From UBA6055 sp965203755 (GTDB taxonomy: Bacteria; Chloroflexota; Anaerolineae; Aggregatilineales; Phototrophicaceae), in assembly GCA_965203755.1 (NCBI GenBank), contig OZ241910.1, forward strand, positions 1,302,001-1,366,000: a stretch of 64,000 nucleotides of DNA, in the 5' to 3' direction. Positions within the stretch are counted from its first letter, which is position 1; the number at the start of each line of letters is the position of its first letter. A program made the translations under genes and the position numbers. The notes under the pieces are model-generated. The model saw nothing but the letters and a program-made list of their open reading frames with translations, was not told the origin of the DNA and ran no database searches. Positions 18,136 to 25,689 of this stretch are shown here, piece after piece.

Positions 18136-18276
18136 TCTTTCCTTATGATTTCACACTGTGATGTTACCATTATATTGGAGACGGCTGAAATTTTACAGGG
18201 GTTTGTCGTGCAGCATTGAACTGGAATTGACCACAGAGGACACAGAGCAATTCATAGGGCGGTTGAATCGCTCCTG

Positions 18277-18909
18277 TCAATCACCGGCCGGCGCCTGCTG
18301 ATAAAGCAGTTTCGTACATACCGTTTCAATAAATCTTCTGGGGTCGTGCCAATAGCAGCCAATACAAGTCCCATTATAAATCTCGTCGCCAGCATATTGC
18401 GCGATGGGAAATCCAAGCCGGCGGGCATCATAACGCCGATCCGTTTCACGGCACCTTTTGCAGTGCGCGCGTTTGGCGTTATTGACCGGTTTGGAAAACG
18501 CTTGAAAATCTTCTAATTCGACGCGGTTCGGGTCGCTTAGCCTTGGGTCGTCCAACCTGCCATCCTTATGGTCAATCTCAATTCCACTGATGTCCAGCAC
18601 AGCGCATCGCTTCTCTTTGAACTGTTTTCTGATCCGCGCCGGGATCGGCTTTCTGATCTCTACTTTCTTATACCCTTGCAACTCGACGGCTGATATCGCA
18701 TTGCCATCTTTATGTTTTCGTATGTTATATGCACGCGCAAGCGAGCCATCTCGGCGAACCCAATCCCCGCCGTTTCCAAAACGCAATTTTTCATATCGCC
18801 CCGTAAATTCTTTGACAGGCACGATGCGGCTAAATCCCTCATTGTCCGGTTGAGCCAGTTCCAGGAACAAATCAGCCTTGCTGCCTTTTTTCGGTGTCCA
18901 GCGGCTCAT
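18277..18909 (-). CDS. HNH-type restriction endonuclease (putative, type II)
   Basis: A 210-residue protein whose ATG overlaps the TGA of the upstream methyltransferase (ATGA at 18906-18909), the classic layout of a type II restriction pair. The central part has an HNH/beta-beta-alpha-metal signature: EIDHKDG, then NNAKRAHCKRC, and a second CIGC pair that would bind zinc. The C-terminal segment (RYDARRLGFPIAQYAGDEIYNG style) resembles restriction enzymes of this class. It should cut the site that its partner protects. The exact specificity is unknown. Confidence 0.7.
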   Translation of the reverse strand: MSRWTPKKGSKADLFLELAQPDNEGFSRIVPVKEFTGRYEKLRFGNGGDWVRRDGSLARAYNIRKHKDGNAISAVELQGYKKVEIRKPIPARIRKQFKEKRCAVLDISGIEIDHKDGRLDDPRLSDPNRVELEDFQAFSKPVNNAKRAHCKRCRETDRRYDARRLGFPIAQYAGDEIYNGTCIGCYWHDPRRFIETVCTKLLYQQAPAGD

Positions 18910-19628
18910 CGCAGCCGCTCCAGCACGTTGTCGATATAGGCTTGGTTAATATCACAGCCAGCGAATCTCCTTTCAAGCGCCTGCGATACAGCCGCCGTGG
19001 TACCTCCTCCCAAGAAGGGATCAACGATTAAATCACCAGGGTTGCTGTGAATTCGCACCAATTCGGCAAACAGTTTGTCTGGCTTCTGCGTCGGGTGTAT
19101 TCGATTTCCGTTATGCCTTGGTATCGGATGGCGATAGACGCCGTTATGATATTTCGCATTGAAAGTTGGTTTGCCGCCCTTAACGCCAGCGACAGCGATT
19201 TCACGGCTGTTCGATAAGTAAGTTCGCTTGGAGTTGAGCGGCACCGGATTGGTTTTCTGCCATACAATCAGCCGCATCATAGAAAATCCGGCGGCTTCCA
19301 AAGCGGACTTCAGCCGTTCGATCTTCCACAGATCATAAAACACAATGACTGTGCCGCCTTGGCGGAGGACGCGGTGACCTTGGACGGCTAAGGCCGATAA
19401 ATCAATTTCGCAGTGATCCCACTTGCCAAAATCCATCGAAACCGCGAATCGCTTCACACTGCGTTTCCCAACGGATTGAAAACCCGTGGCGCGGCTTATC
19501 GCATAAGGCGGATCGGTAAGGATCAAATCAACCGCATCACTGTCAAACCCGCTTAAAAAATCTCGATAATCGGCGCATTCAATTCGGACTGCCCCTTCGC
19601 ATATTGGGTCCAATGCCAGCTGTTTCAT
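18906..19628 (-). CDS. DNA adenine methyltransferase of the restriction pair
   Basis: A 240-residue beta-class enzyme: catalytic motif IV TDPPY (D39-Y42), a target-recognition region, then HPTQKPDKLF and the SAM motif DPFLGGGTT (203-211). DPPY with this order is usual for N6-adenine methylation. It overlaps the endonuclease gene by 4 nt and would protect host DNA from it. A ~170-nt leader with an inverted repeat (19721-19767) separates it from a promoter at 19807-19835, a layout that allows control of the pair after transcription starts. G+C is lower than in the metabolic genes. Confidence 0.9.
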   Translation of the reverse strand: MKQLALDPICEGAVRIECADYRDFLSGFDSDAVDLILTDPPYAISRATGFQSVGKRSVKRFAVSMDFGKWDHCEIDLSALAVQGHRVLRQGGTVIVFYDLWKIERLKSALEAAGFSMMRLIVWQKTNPVPLNSKRTYLSNSREIAVAGVKGGKPTFNAKYHNGVYRHPIPRHNGNRIHPTQKPDKLFAELVRIHSNPGDLIVDPFLGGGTTAAVSQALERRFAGCDINQAYIDNVLERLR

Positions 19629-19720
19629 CTTTTACCCAATCAAACGCCCAAGCATTCCAGTAAACGCTTGAACAGCGTATACTGATATGGAAAGCCCTCG
19701 GGGTTTTCAATATTTTTGCG

Positions 19721-19767
19721 GTTTCCTGTGGCAGACTGGACTGCCAATCTCAACTGCCACAGGAAAC
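19721..19767. repeat. 14-bp perfect inverted repeat in the leader of the restriction pair
   Basis: GTTTCCTGTGGCAG (19721-19734) and its exact complement CTGCCACAGGAAAC (19754-19767) are separated by 19 nt. A second CTGCC at 19741-19745 can also pair with the GGCAG of the left arm, so two exclusive hairpins are possible. No U-run follows on either strand, so it is not a plain intrinsic terminator. Confidence 0.8.
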
Positions 19768-19780
19768 TCCTGCACAAAAG

Positions 19781-19850
19781 CCATGAAAAAATTCATCGCC
19801 GCATAAAGCATACCCTGTTTTTATCTTCTTTGCAAGTCATGTCCGCCCCA
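19781..19850. repeat. 70-bp direct repeat, copy A
   Basis: About 58 of 70 positions match copy B at 21321-21390 without gaps. The two copies flank the gene at 19893-21317 at a distance of 1540 bp. Copy A contains a minus-strand promoter (19807-19835) that reads into the restriction pair. Confidence 0.85.
19807..19835 (-). promoter_or_regulatory. Promoter of the restriction-modification pair
   Basis: On the minus strand: TTGCAA (19835-19830), 17-nt spacer, TATGCT (19812-19807). Same architecture in repeat copy B. Confidence 0.55.
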
Positions 19851-19892
19851 ATTCGTATGCGCCCGCCAACCTTGAAGAGGCAAACCCTGTCC

Positions 19893-21317
19893 TTATCCAG
19901 ACATTCTTGCCCCGCGCCGCTTCCCGTATCTTGGCGGCAGCTTCAGCGGCTTGTCTTGCAGCAGATCTTCAATGCTGTAGCCTTGAATGACCGGATAGGT
20001 TTCGTAGTCATCCGACCATGTTTCCTGGCTTCGCTGATTTTCGACAGTGCCCATTTGCCGGTCAAAGCAAACCATAATCCCGGCGACCGCTTCCAGCCGG
20101 CGTACCGTTTCGCTAAGCGCTTTAACCGAGTCGGGGGTTACATTTCCGCCTTTGACTTGAATGATGACGTATTCCTCGTGGACTTTCCCCTTGCGAATAA
20201 CATCCATTTCCATGACGCCATCAACGCCGCCATCCGCGCCTCGTTCGCCAGGATTCTTGTACATCCCATTAGCGCCGATAGCGCCGCAAACCCACTTTTC
20301 AAATTCAAACGGCTTATCGCTGGCAAGCTGTCGGGCTTCCTCGACCGTGGCCGGCGCGCCCCACATATAGATGTCGTCGGGTTTCAGATATTGGAAGTTA
20401 TGGCGAATGCGCTCGCGTATTAAACCAGCGCTGAAGGGCGATATATCGATCCCAATCCATTGCCGGTTCAGCGATTCCGCCGCGTGAACAGTTGTGCCAC
20501 AGCCGCAGAATGTGTCAAGCACCAAGTCGCCCGGATTGCTGGATGCTTTGATGACGCGTTCTAAAAGCGCGAGTGGTTTTTGCGTCGGATAGCCAAGCCG
20601 TTCTTTTGAAACATTGATAACCGCTTTAATGTCAGTCCAAACATCGCGCACATACACATCAGCATAATATCTGCCATCCTCATCCTCATTTGTAGTAAAA
20701 AATGGCTTGTCATAGTAAATTCTTTCAGTTAAAGGATTATGCAGCGTATTGTTAGATTTCCCATAACAAAGAATAACATCATGTTTACGCGGCCACCTCT
20801 TTTTGCTTACTCCTCCTGTTCGATACCCCCACACAATTTCATTCCTGAAGTTTTTATATCCAAACACAGCATCCATAGCCAGCTTGAGATAATGCCCAGC
20901 AGTCGGGTCACAATGCAGATAAATGCTGCCCGTCTCTTTCAGCACGCGGCGCATCGCCCGCAGTCGCAGTATCATATTCATCAGATAGGCCGCCAAACTC
21001 GATCTGCCCTTTGCCCGGCCTGTTTGTTCGACCTCTTGTGCAAATTTGACAATGGCCGCCAGCGAACGGGTAAGCGGATTTTTTTCTAATCTTCGCAAAT
21101 TATCCGCATCTTGGGCCGTCCATTCCCACGTATCATTGAATGCTTCGGCCGGGCGCAGCGACCTGTCCTTGTTTTTGAAGGGCAAGCTGTAATGGCTGTT
21201 GGAATTGAACGGCGGGTCAAGATAAATCAAGTCGATGGACTGGTCAGAGATATACTCGTTCATAATGTCCAGGCAATCCCCGGTGTATAACGCGCGCTTC
21301 ACATCATCTCCAAACAT
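19893..21317 (-). CDS. DNA methyltransferase fused to C-terminal Mrr-like nuclease domain
   Basis: A 474-residue single-chain fusion. Residues ~1-310 are a beta-class DNA methyltransferase: motif IV LDPPFN (D34-F37), an A+T-rich target-recognition region (~146-225), TQKPLALLER and the SAM motif DTFCGCGTT (268-276). Residues ~330-450 carry FEFEKWV (E340), ADGGVDG (D366) and IIQVKGG (Q387, K389), the expected active-site set of an Mrr-type PD-(D/E)XK nuclease. It therefore may both modify and cut DNA. A second copy is cut by the left window edge (2-733). The gene lies between two 70-bp direct repeats and has its own promoter in the right one (21347-21375), ~25 nt before the ATG. Divergent from the HNH fusion at 21520. 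Confidence 0.85.
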   Translation of the reverse strand: MFGDDVKRALYTGDCLDIMNEYISDQSIDLIYLDPPFNSNSHYSLPFKNKDRSLRPAEAFNDTWEWTAQDADNLRRLEKNPLTRSLAAIVKFAQEVEQTGRAKGRSSLAAYLMNMILRLRAMRRVLKETGSIYLHCDPTAGHYLKLAMDAVFGYKNFRNEIVWGYRTGGVSKKRWPRKHDVILCYGKSNNTLHNPLTERIYYDKPFFTTNEDEDGRYYADVYVRDVWTDIKAVINVSKERLGYPTQKPLALLERVIKASSNPGDLVLDTFCGCGTTVHAAESLNRQWIGIDISPFSAGLIRERIRHNFQYLKPDDIYMWGAPATVEEARQLASDKPFEFEKWVCGAIGANGMYKNPGERGADGGVDGVMEMDVIRKGKVHEEYVIIQVKGGNVTPDSVKALSETVRRLEAVAGIMVCFDRQMGTVENQRSQETWSDDYETYPVIQGYSIEDLLQDKPLKLPPRYGKRRGARMSG

Positions 21318-21320
21318 TCC

Positions 21321-21390
21321 ACATGGAAGAATTCATCGTAGCATTAAGCATAGCCTGTTTTGATCTCCGCTGCAAGTCATGTCCGCCCCC
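21321..21390. repeat. 70-bp direct repeat, copy B
   Basis: Pairs with 19781-19850 (about 83% identical). It lies directly upstream of the methyltransferase-Mrr gene and carries that gene's promoter. Confidence 0.85.
21347..21375 (-). promoter_or_regulatory. Promoter of the methyltransferase-Mrr fusion
   Basis: On the minus strand: TTGCAG (21375-21370), 17-nt spacer, TATGCT (21352-21347). Confidence 0.6.
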
Positions 21391-21464
21391 GATTCGCGCT
21401 TTATTTTGCATGCTGTGATATGCTTATGCTAACCATGGCCGCTGGATTAGGCTGGGCGTTTTGC

Positions 21465-21492
21465 TTGCATCGCCCAAAAGTTATGCTACTAT
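21465..21492 (+). promoter_or_regulatory. Promoter of the methyltransferase-HNH fusion
   Basis: TTGCAT (21465-21470), 16-nt spacer ending in TGC, TACTAT (21487-21492): an extended -10 promoter. It is back-to-back with the promoter of the divergent gene, about 90 bp apart. Confidence 0.5.
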
Positions 21493-21519
21493 TTAATTGA
21501 CAGTGAGCGAGAAAATAGC

Positions 21520-23151
21520 ATGGCCGAACTCAACTTCAAGAACCGCACGCTCTATCACGGCGACAACCTCGACTTCCTGCGCGGCATGAACAGCGAAACC
21601 GTGCATCTCATCGCCACCGACCCGCCTTTCAACAAGAACCGCGATTTCCACGCCACGCCCGACAGCCTGGCGAAAGGCGCCAGTTTCAAAGACCGCTGGT
21701 CATGGGAACGCGATGTGCATGAGGAATGGACCGACAGCATCATCGACGACTGGCCCGACGTTTGGGAAGTGATTACGGCGGCGCGGGCGGCTTATGGCGA
21801 CGATATGGGCGCGTTTTTGTGCTGGCTGGGCGTGCGCCTGATGGAAATGCACCGCGTCTTGCGGCCAGACGGGAGTATCTATCTGCACTGCGACTCGACG
21901 GCGAGCCATTACATCAAGGCGATGATGGATGCGATTTTCGGCTGGAAAAACTTTTTCAATGAGATTACTTGGAAACGTTATGCTGTTCATAGTTTGAGTG
22001 AGAACGGTTTTGACAATGTTGTTGACCATGTTTTTTTCTATGCCAAAGACTATAAAAAAGTGAGTTTCAGAAAAATTTACGGAGAAGTAGATGAAGACAC
22101 GCTGTCGTCGCGTTTTCCCCACATTGAACCTGAAACCGGCAGGAGATTTCAGCACATTGCGTTGGAACAGTCATCAAACCAATCAAGTGCAGGTGAAATC
22201 CGTTCCATACAAGGTAGAACGGTGATTAGTAAAATAGGGTGGAGATGGACACAAGAGACATTTGACGAAAGATTGTCTCATAATCCACTTTTGATTTACT
22301 GGACAAAAAATGGCAGACCGCGATATAAGAAATATGCTGATGAATATGCAGGGACGCCATTAGGCAACATCTGGACTGATATAAAATACTTGGCGGCTGG
22401 AGATGCCGAACGCACCGGCTACCCGACGCAAAAGCCGCTCGCTCTCTATGAACGCATCATCAAGGCATCCTCGAACGAAGGCGACCTCGTGCTTGACCCC
22501 TTCTGCGGCTGCGCCACCACAACGATTGCCGCCGAAAGGCTGGGGCGACAGTGGGTGGGCATGGACATCTGGAACGAAGCGCATCCCGTCACGCTGAAGC
22601 GGCTGGCGGAAGAGGGCATGGTGACCGCCGACAGCGAACACAAGCAGATGTTCCCGCATATCGTCCATTACGAAACCGCGCCGCCCGTACGCACAGATGA
22701 CAATGAGATGGCCGCGCCGACCCTTGAGCTAAGAATCCAGCGCCCGGTGGAACCTTGGCAGCGACTGACGCACAAGCAAATGGTGCGCGTGCTAGCCTTC
22801 GCGCAGCAGTCAAACGGCGGCGTCATCTGCGCCGGCTGCGGGCGCGTGCTGGAAGTCGAGTTCATGCAGCTTGACCACATCACGCCCAAAGCCGACCGCG
22901 GCGAAAATCACATCCTCAATCGCATCCTGCTCTGCGGCCCCTGCAATCGCCGCAAGCGCGACAATTTGACCCTGCGCGGTCTGCTGCGCGAAAACAGGAA
23001 GAAGACAGTCGGCTGGATGAAGGACGAAGACATGGCGAAGCTGATACAGGAACATGCCCGCGAAAAAGCGGAATGGGTGCGCGATCATTTTGACAGCGCC
23101 GAGTGTCAGGCGCTGATTAAAGGCGGCGCAAGCCCCCGCCTTACTGCTTAA
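21520..23151 (+). CDS. DNA methyltransferase fused to C-terminal HNH endonuclease domain
   Basis: A 543-residue single-chain fusion. The first ~350 residues are a beta-class methyltransferase: motif IV TDPPFN (D34-F37), target-recognition region (~148-287), TGYPTQKPLALYER and the SAM motif DPFCGCATT (from 326; the third glycine is Ala). From ~430 there is an HNH nuclease: C437-x2-C440, LDHI (D452-H453), the NRILLC segment and C472-x2-C475-N476, with the four cysteines likely holding zinc. The central third is about 40% G+C by hand count, against ~60% on either side. The ribosome site is weak. It is divergent from the Mrr fusion and is a plausible self-contained restriction-modification enzyme or a methylation-linked nuclease. 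Confidence 0.85.
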   Translation: MAELNFKNRTLYHGDNLDFLRGMNSETVHLIATDPPFNKNRDFHATPDSLAKGASFKDRWSWERDVHEEWTDSIIDDWPDVWEVITAARAAYGDDMGAFLCWLGVRLMEMHRVLRPDGSIYLHCDSTASHYIKAMMDAIFGWKNFFNEITWKRYAVHSLSENGFDNVVDHVFFYAKDYKKVSFRKIYGEVDEDTLSSRFPHIEPETGRRFQHIALEQSSNQSSAGEIRSIQGRTVISKIGWRWTQETFDERLSHNPLLIYWTKNGRPRYKKYADEYAGTPLGNIWTDIKYLAAGDAERTGYPTQKPLALYERIIKASSNEGDLVLDPFCGCATTTIAAERLGRQWVGMDIWNEAHPVTLKRLAEEGMVTADSEHKQMFPHIVHYETAPPVRTDDNEMAAPTLELRIQRPVEPWQRLTHKQMVRVLAFAQQSNGGVICAGCGRVLEVEFMQLDHITPKADRGENHILNRILLCGPCNRRKRDNLTLRGLLRENRKKTVGWMKDEDMAKLIQEHAREKAEWVRDHFDSAECQALIKGGASPRLTA

Positions 23152-23248
23152 TTATACCGTTGACTGTTATTGTCCGAAGCTATTCCAGCAGCCTTTCGCT
23201 AAAATCTATCTATCCTTATAAACGAGGGCTGTTGGGGAGGAGATTAAG

Positions 23249-24421
23249 ATGTATTCAGCGCCACTGACAATCGGAATTGAAGAAGAATACCAACTGGTCG
23301 ATCCAACCACTGGCGATTTGGCGACCGTCGTGCAGCAGCTGCTCCATGATGAGCGCATTATGGATATCGGCGAGCAGGTCAAACCGGAATTTATGCAGTC
23401 GCAGATTGAGATTGGCAGCAACATCTGCCGCAATGTGCAAGAGGCGCGCATGGAGTTGGTGCGCCTGCGCCGCGAAGTGAACGAGGTAGCCGAACGGCAC
23501 GGCTACTGCATCATCGCCGCCAGCACGCATCCCTTCGCCCGTTGGGAAGATCAGATCGCCAACGAGGGCGAACGTTATGATGACCTCAAAGATTATACGC
23601 AAGAGGTCGGGCGGCAGCTGCTTATCTTCGGGATGCACATTCACGTCGGCTTTGGCACCGATGCCCCGCAGCTGGACCTGATGATTGACATTCAAAATCA
23701 ACTGCGCTATTTCCTGCCCCATATCCTGACCTTCACCACCAGTTCGCCCTTCTGGCATGGGCATCCAACCGGGCTGAAGAGCTATCGCAGCATCATATTC
23801 GAAAACCTGCCGCGCACCGGCATCCCGCCTATTTTTTCGTCCTTCAGTGATTATCATGCCCTCGTCGATACCTTTGGGCGCACCGGCGCGCTTGGCAAGG
23901 GGCGCAAAGACGGCAAACCCGACTATACAAAAATCTGGTGGGACTGCCGCCCGCAGGAAGATTTCGGCACCCTTGAAATCCGCGTCTGCGATATCTGCAC
24001 GACCATTGATGAAGCCGTCGCCATCGCCGCCTTGGTGCAAGCGCTTTGCGCCAAGCTCATTGAGCTCCGCAATCAAAACCTTAGCTGGCGGATTTATCGC
24101 AACGAACTCATTGCCGAAAACAAATGGCGCGCGGTGCGCTATGGCTTGGATGGCAAGCTGATTGATTATGGCCAGCGAGAAGCGATCCCCATGCGCTTCC
24201 TGACGCGCGAACTGCTGGAGTTGGTCGATGACTGCGTTGATGACCTTGGCTCGCGCGAGGAAATCAATTACATCCACACCATCCTGGAAAAAGGCACAAG
24301 CTCCGACCGTCAGCTGGATATCTACCGCCGATGCAAAGCCGACGGCGCCGATAATGAAGAAGCGCTAAAAGCCGTGGTGGAACACCTGCGCCAAGAAACC
24401 ATGCTGGGCACGACGCATTAG
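23249..24421 (+). CDS. Carboxylate-amine ligase, glutamate-cysteine ligase type 2 (YbdK-like)
   Basis: A 390-residue GCS2-family enzyme. ATP/metal-binding signature TIGIEEEYQLVD opens the protein; IGSNICRNV, GMHIHVGF and FGTLEIRVCD follow, all characteristic of the family. These enzymes join glutamate to cysteine (or another amine) with ATP, giving gamma-glutamylcysteine. A glutathione synthetase is not visible nearby, so the final product is open. GGGGAGGAG gives a strong ribosome site 6 nt before the ATG. Confidence 0.9.
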   Translation: MYSAPLTIGIEEEYQLVDPTTGDLATVVQQLLHDERIMDIGEQVKPEFMQSQIEIGSNICRNVQEARMELVRLRREVNEVAERHGYCIIAASTHPFARWEDQIANEGERYDDLKDYTQEVGRQLLIFGMHIHVGFGTDAPQLDLMIDIQNQLRYFLPHILTFTTSSPFWHGHPTGLKSYRSIIFENLPRTGIPPIFSSFSDYHALVDTFGRTGALGKGRKDGKPDYTKIWWDCRPQEDFGTLEIRVCDICTTIDEAVAIAALVQALCAKLIELRNQNLSWRIYRNELIAENKWRAVRYGLDGKLIDYGQREAIPMRFLTRELLELVDDCVDDLGSREEINYIHTILEKGTSSDRQLDIYRRCKADGADNEEALKAVVEHLRQETMLGTTH

Positions 24422-24455
24422 CGCCGCCGCAGCTTCGCTTTTCATGCGATAAGCC

Positions 24456-25577
24456 CTATTTATAACGGCGGTCATAGCGAACCGGCAGCCCGTCCAAGCA
24501 AGCCGCAATATGAATGGCGGCCGCCTGCAGGGCGGTTGAGACCTCCGCCGGCGCCAGCGCGGTCACGCCGACCGCGCGGTTCTTTTCGGCGTACCGGTCA
24601 AGGCCGGGCAAGAGCGCGTCGGTGAGCTTCCCGTCCTCCACAATCACGCGCTGGAACCGGCCGTTGATGAGATGCAGATTGATCTCACTGTGATGGACAG
24701 TCGGGCGCCGCCCGCGCTTCTTCACCAACTCGCTGGCATACACCGACTGAACGCCATTGGCATTGACCTTCCAGCATACTTTGTGACCGCGGCGGGCGAT
24801 AATGCTTCGTTCGTATGAGCTTATGAGAATCGTGTCCGGCTGGCGCAGAATATGCCAAATCCGCTGCCCAATCAGCAAAATCAGCAGGATGGCCGCGCCA
24901 ATCCCCAGATACGGCAAAATCCGCGGGTCGGGAATCAGGGTGCCGGTATTGGGCAAAGCCAGTTCGCTGATTATTGAAGCGGTCGCGACCCAGGCATAAA
25001 GCGCAGCCAGCAGGACATACCAGGCGATTTGACGCATTTTCGCCCGCATCCAGCTTTTGGAACGCAAGAACCACAGTTCACCCGCCGCCGCGCCGGGCTG
25101 CAAACGCCAGATGCCGACCTCAAGCGGCAAGTCAATCAGGGGAATCGGTTCGGGCGGCGGAGCTTCTTCCGGCGGCTTGGTCACAAAGGGCTTGTTGCCC
25201 AGCGCCCGCGCCAATGCCAGCCCGACATTTTTAGCGTCCCGCTTATAAACCGACCGGTCAGGGTCCCAAAACCGCAGCGCTTCACAGCGGCGGCTCGACC
25301 GCGCCGCCGCCAAATCGGGGGACAAGAGGATGTTTAACTGCCAAGCGTCAGTCTTATATGACCAGCCCAGAGTCACCGCGGTAATATCATCGGCGGCGAT
25401 TTCGCCTTCATCCGGCAAGCCGCGCATGTTGGCAAAAAGACTGTTATAGCAAAAGCCGCCGCCAGCATCGACCGTGACCTTCGCGGCCTGTTCCCCGCGG
25501 TCGCTGATGCGAATCAAGCGCCATCGCAGGCTGCCGTACTCAACAGCAAAATTATTGGATATTTTGATTTTTGTCAT
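24456..25577 (-). CDS. Membrane protein of unknown function with two central helices
   Basis: A 373-residue protein I do not recognise. The N-terminal ~180 residues look soluble (beta-rich, with a Pro-rich PPEEAPPPEPIP linker). Two adjacent membrane helices follow (IAWYVLLAALYAWVA and YLGIGAAILLILLIG), then a C-terminal domain of ~130 residues with IISSYERSIIARRG-type strands. Start taken at ATG 25577; the frame is open to a TTG at 25640. No ribosome site is clear for either. Convergent with the ligase gene. Confidence 0.55.
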   Translation of the reverse strand: MTKIKISNNFAVEYGSLRWRLIRISDRGEQAAKVTVDAGGGFCYNSLFANMRGLPDEGEIAADDITAVTLGWSYKTDAWQLNILLSPDLAAARSSRRCEALRFWDPDRSVYKRDAKNVGLALARALGNKPFVTKPPEEAPPPEPIPLIDLPLEVGIWRLQPGAAAGELWFLRSKSWMRAKMRQIAWYVLLAALYAWVATASIISELALPNTGTLIPDPRILPYLGIGAAILLILLIGQRIWHILRQPDTILISSYERSIIARRGHKVCWKVNANGVQSVYASELVKKRGRRPTVHHSEINLHLINGRFQRVIVEDGKLTDALLPGLDRYAEKNRAVGVTALAPAEVSTALQAAAIHIAACLDGLPVRYDRRYK

Positions 25578-25689
25578 AACCTGCCAGCGACTCAAGATGT
25601 GTATCGGCAATAACTGTTTATTATGACAGACTTTATCCAAAAAAAGCAGGCGGGATTTCCGCCGTTTTCGCCAAGCCGACAGCCACAGT

